Of a stretch of 64,000 nt of DNA, positions 60,266 through 64,000 are shown piece by piece. The notes beneath the pieces are model-generated. The model made no database searches. It saw only the letters and a program-made list of their open reading frames with translations, and was not told the DNA's origin. The translations under genes and the position numbers were made by a program. Numbering within the stretch: the first letter of the stretch is position 1; the number at the start of each line of letters is the position of its first letter. This DNA comes from Chytridium lagenaria (taxonomy: Eukaryota > Chytridiomycota > Chytridiomycetes > Chytridiales > Chytridiaceae), in assembly GCA_025449115.1 (NCBI GenBank), contig JAHLKC010000157.1, forward strand, positions 1 to 64,000, given 5' to 3'.

Positions 60266-63235
60266 CTATCCCGTGAACAAGAAAACCACGACTCCCACAA
60301 ACCGTATCAACGACAGCGCGCATATCGACCAGAACAGCACATTCAGATACGCATTGTTACTCCCCGTTTCGCTCACTTGGAGATGTCTCGCAATCTGAGG
60401 AGTAGTTAAAGCCAAAATCAGCAGCGCGTTGCTGGCCATCCAAAACACCACCACGCGCGTTCGGAACAATCGAAAGAAATCTTCTTGAGCCTGTTTTAAA
60501 TCTGGTAATTTCTTGATTTGTTTAGGTTTGTCCAGAAATTCTTTGAGGAAACGTTCGTAGACGGCGTCAATGTCGGTTTGGTTCATGGGTAGATCAGTGG
60601 TTGCCATTGAAATGCCGTGTTCGGTGGTTTTGGTGTGGACAGGGGCAACGTCAAGTTGTTGCTGGGTATCTCCTTTGGTGCCCCATGATATATCGTGAAG
60701 GTTGCAAACTATATAAGCCAGTCAGTCTTAAAAAGTGGCATAGCATAGATATGATGAAAGGATGTCTTACATGCGTACACCATCAAAATATTCACAAATG
60801 ATGGAACCATCAACAAATATTGCACAAAACTTGTCCCCATATGCCAAGGATCCAAAAACAACACACTCGATACAAGATAGAGTCCATAAGTCGACATGAT
60901 GGATAAAAACAAAATGGCAACCGTTGAATCCATGGTGAAGAAATCATACTGTTGCCATCCTGCTGCGGTTCGTGGGAGACTTTGATAGACCTGGTACCCG
61001 ACTATATAGAGGAGCGTGGCCATCATGACGGAGAAGAGGAGGAAACAGAGAAAGTAGAGCGTTTTGGAGCCTTGGGGGCGGTTGCCTAGGGAGGAGAGGA
61101 AGACGAGGACGATGGCCATCAAGTATAACTTAAAACAAATTAGCTTTTACAATTCTAAATAAAACGTACCTGCCGTAATGCGATGAATACAAATCCTCCT
61201 TGACCCATAAACGGATCTGAGCTCGGCGTCTCCATCGCTGACGCACACAAAAAGTCTTCAGAAAAAAAAATCAGTTCAAACCCCATCCTGTCAATACCTA
61301 CAAAACACAAGATAAAAGTTCCCCAACGCAAACTGAACGATTAGAATTCATTAACCATGGTTGCGATATTACCAATTAAAAACCAAGTTGACGAAGTTAT
61401 AAAACGTCTGGATCATCAGCATCCATTTCCGTACTAAAGAATGCCGCGACCTGAACATGATATGATAGAAGTGTGCAAGTGAATGTACGCCGGCGAAGAA
61501 GGAGCCGTTCAACCATCTACGGCGTTGACTAATAAACTCTACAGAATCAGGGGAAGACCACGAATGAATCTTTACCTGCAATCGTATCAGGCACGTCCGT
61601 TTCGGCGCGTGCACTCCTCACATACTTCAAAATCCAAGCTTCATTCTTTTTACTAACAAGCTCAAAACACAAAATCCGGTCCTCAGCCTATTCAAAATCA
61701 ATACCATTGCAGGCAGGAGCCATACCAAATACATATTCGCCATTGAAGCATTTGTCGAAGAATGCGTCTCACCCATAAAGTATTTTCGAGTGGTCCATGC
61801 CCTTCCTCATCGTTTTGAAGAGCAACGTAGCGGTATGCTGAAAAGGCTCCAGGAAGGACTGATATGAATCCGAAGCAAGATTCGAGGGGTTTATCTAAAA
61901 TATTCGAGATTCTACGCCATTAAATGTGATCAGAGCGGTACACTTACTTGTATTCGAAATTCTGTGCGGCCACAAGCGGGTTGAGGAGTTTATGCAGCCG
62001 AACCCCGTTTCGACAACAATCTCTCCACAAGCCCCGCCAACCCGCGGGTTCGCATGAAAGGCTATCCAAAAACATTAATAAAAAAAAGCAAGAGGGTCAT
62101 CTTTTACCTTTCCACAACCAATATAAAGATCTATCCGTCGGTTTCGTCCCCACATCAATCAACACACAAACGTTTGGTTTCAAAACTCCTCCGAATGCAT
62201 TAAAAAACCACCGATGCGAATTTATCTTTTTCGCGTTCTTTTCCTTCAGACAGAACAGAATTTGTACCGGCGTTGTCCCCTCTTTGACTGTCATGTCTTG
62301 TTCGACTAATGTCGTGGATGTGTACTCGAAAATGTGGGCTGTGACCATTTCGGAGTTCACGGAAGTCTTAATGACACCTTCTTGGTATACTCCCATTAGC
62401 CCGAGGGCTGTGAGGGTTCGACGGTGGATCTTTGATGTGAATTTAGGAAATGGAGGGGGTGTACCTTTTCGCGACCATCGGCAACGATGCATACGACGAT
62501 TTTTTTCCATCCGTCTTTTGTCCACATGGATGATTTCTTACGGGCGCAGATGTAGGAGACATTTTTGACTATGGATTTCCAGGTTTTGAGGAAAAGGATC
62601 TCGTCTTCGCTGATGAGAATGTTAAAATCGAAAGCATGGAGAAAAAAGACACTTACTTATACATGGTGATGACGATGAATATTTCTGTTGTGCGTTTCAT
62701 TTCTATCTGACGGAGACTACCCGTGACATTAGATGCGCTTCCAGATTTAATAGTCCTCACCTGAACCCTAACTGCGAAAACTCGTCCGGATCTCCCGTAA
62801 CAGCTGTATCTGTGTATGATTAGATTTAAGAGAAACAATAGGACCCACATCTCATCTTCGTAAACTCCTTCTTCGCCTTCCTAAACTTCCCCACTGCATA
62901 AGCCTTCACCTTTCCTGGCACATCAATATCCACCACAAAGTTCCCGGACGCCGTTAACTCCACCGTCCTCACCGTCTTATGTCTAAACAACCCTTTTGTA
63001 AACGCGATGGCTTGCACAATGCCATCGTAGACGGGGAAGGCGGGGGCTGGGAAGGGGTCTGGGAGAGGGTAGACGGACATGGGATGATCGTGTCTGCTGA
63101 AGGAGCTATATCGTTGTTGATGTAGGTTGATGCATCGGGCATCGCGATTACGGTTTGGACGGAGGTGTCGGATGCTTGGTTTCTGGGCCCTGATGGACGC
63201 AGGGTGTTGCGTTGAGGTGTGGACTGTGAAAACAT
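60266..63235 (-). CDS. Chitin synthase (division 1 type)
   Basis: A processive membrane glycosyltransferase making chitin from UDP-GlcNAc. The start [19 protein letters not shown] (63235) opens a disordered head; a slip near 63090 leads to the N-terminal domain ([20 protein letters not shown], 62895-62965). Then [17 protein letters not shown], a nucleotide-binding block [16 protein letters not shown] (62470-62500), [20 protein letters not shown] (62330-62400), [38 protein letters not shown] (62115-62175), and the signature [12 protein letters not shown] (61495-61530). At least six hydrophobic helices follow to the C-terminus (61480-60270), with a cytosolic [17 protein letters not shown] near 60430. 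This gene alone points to a fungus or a close relative. Confidence 0.93.
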
Positions 63236-63290
63236 GGGGGGCGTCAAGAATTGTCGTAATGAAAAGAATTGTCTTGTTTATTTATTTTGA

Positions 63291-64000
63291 TCAATAGAAG
63301 GGAGACCTTTGCTCATGCGCGCCATCCGTCATAGAGTTCTGAACGTAACCGGTTTGTTGTTGACCCATAAACCCGTTTGAGTTTGAGCGAGGAATCATCA
63401 TTCTCTGCATAGGCTCTTGGGACATGTTGGGGAACGGATATTGGGGTTGATAGGTGGGATGCATGTTTTGAAAACCCATCTGATGAGGGTGTTGAGTATA
63501 CTTTGCATGCATGTGATGCTGTTGCATGTGTGGGTAACTCTGATGATGCTGGGGGTGCTGACGATGGTTGTAGAGGGATTGTAACCGTGGTGGAAGGTGC
63601 TTGGAATCAATATGGATGGGAACTGTTGATGGGGATCGGTTTCAAGCCTTGTCCGTTTGATGGGACGGGCCTCGGTGCAACATTCTTCACGTCTAAATTC
63701 TTCCGTCATCATCATGGATTCCATGGCCTTTTGGTTAGCCGTGGCTATACGCATTCGCCTGTCTCTAGAAGGTGCGTGGATAGGTCGCATGTGGGGCTCA
63801 AGTTCCGTTCCAAGGGCTTCCAAGATATCCACGTTGAATATGTCGTAAAAGATGTCACGTTTTGTTTGACCCAAGTGCGGCTATAAGGTATGTCAACTAA
63901 CGATGAAAATGGGATGGGTCTTTACCTTTACTCTCTCAAATTCATTACTACTCAATAACTTTAACAAATCACAACCTTCCTCCTCTGACGACGCCTCATC
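63291..64000 (-). CDS. Partial hypothetical protein, Q/H/M-rich C-terminus
   Basis: Runs in from beyond the right edge. The first visible exon reads DEASSEEEGCDLLKLLSSNE (63942-64000), then an intron of about 45 nt (63885-63925) and HLGQTKRDIFYDIFNVDILE, PHMRPIHAPSRDRRMRIATA and NQKAMESMMMTEEFRRE (63660-63860). A slip near 63560 leads to a C-terminal stretch rich in His, Gln, Met and Pro (HMHAKYTQHPHQMGFQ) ending HEQRSPFY at 63291. Such tails are common in transcription regulators, but I recognise no domain. Confidence 0.55.

Overview
This window is nuclear DNA from a small-genome eukaryote, most likely an early-diverging zoosporic fungus (chytrid, blastoclad or aphelid-like grade). The reasons: a chitin synthase with the QRRRW signature, ERG26 (ergosterol pathway), complex I subunit NDUFA9, a PalB/calpain-7 protease, a FAM149-like (DUF3719) protein normally tied to cilia, and a PDE9A-like cyclic nucleotide phosphodiesterase of the kind usually associated with cGMP signalling. 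Genes are split by many GT-AG introns, mostly about 35-60 nt, several with ctaat/ctaac branch sites. I cannot place the species from the sequence alone.

Layout: 1-2040 holds no gene I can support, only short repeats and a hairpin. From 2048 to the right edge the window is almost wall-to-wall: 34 protein genes with spacers often under 100 nt. Order: TMEM184-like(-), CSN3(-), PDE9-like(+), hypothetical(-), RAD4/XPC(+), MHF2/CENP-X(-), THG1(+), Cys-rich membrane protein(-), tail-membrane protein(+), CSN1(-), Gfo/Idh/MocA oxidoreductase(+), DOA1/PLAA(-), VPS16(+), TRA2-like(-), MIOS(+), CAPN7/PalB(-), coiled-coil protein(-), GSH2(+), ERG26(+), FAM149-like(-), SNAPC3(+), CLASP(+), NDUFA9(-), UPF2(+), SEC62(+), BAP31-like(-), PGS1(-), WDR44-like(+), UTP21(+), SLX1(+), NOC1(-), OMA1(-), chitin synthase(-), and a partial Q/H-rich gene(-).

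The cargo is housekeeping: protein turnover (two COP9 signalosome subunits, DOA1), DNA repair (RAD4, MHF2, SLX1), RNA biology (THG1, TRA2, UPF2, SNAPC3, UTP21, NOC1), endolysosome and TORC1 signalling (VPS16, MIOS), ER (SEC62, BAP31), mitochondria (NDUFA9, PGS1, OMA1), cytoskeleton and cell wall (CLASP, chitin synthase). I see no operon-like system; the notable biology is gene packing. Two same-strand pairs (UTP21/SLX1 and probably SNAPC3/CLASP) share a 4-nt ATGA in which the start of one gene overlaps the stop of the one before. Two convergent pairs overlap in coding sequence. Three divergent pairs have start codons only 18-30 nt apart.

A caution runs through the annotation: many conserved reading frames jump by one base, often at short homopolymers, in genes too essential to be pseudogenes. 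This looks like residual indel error of a long-read assembly, so exon boundaries and some starts are approximate.
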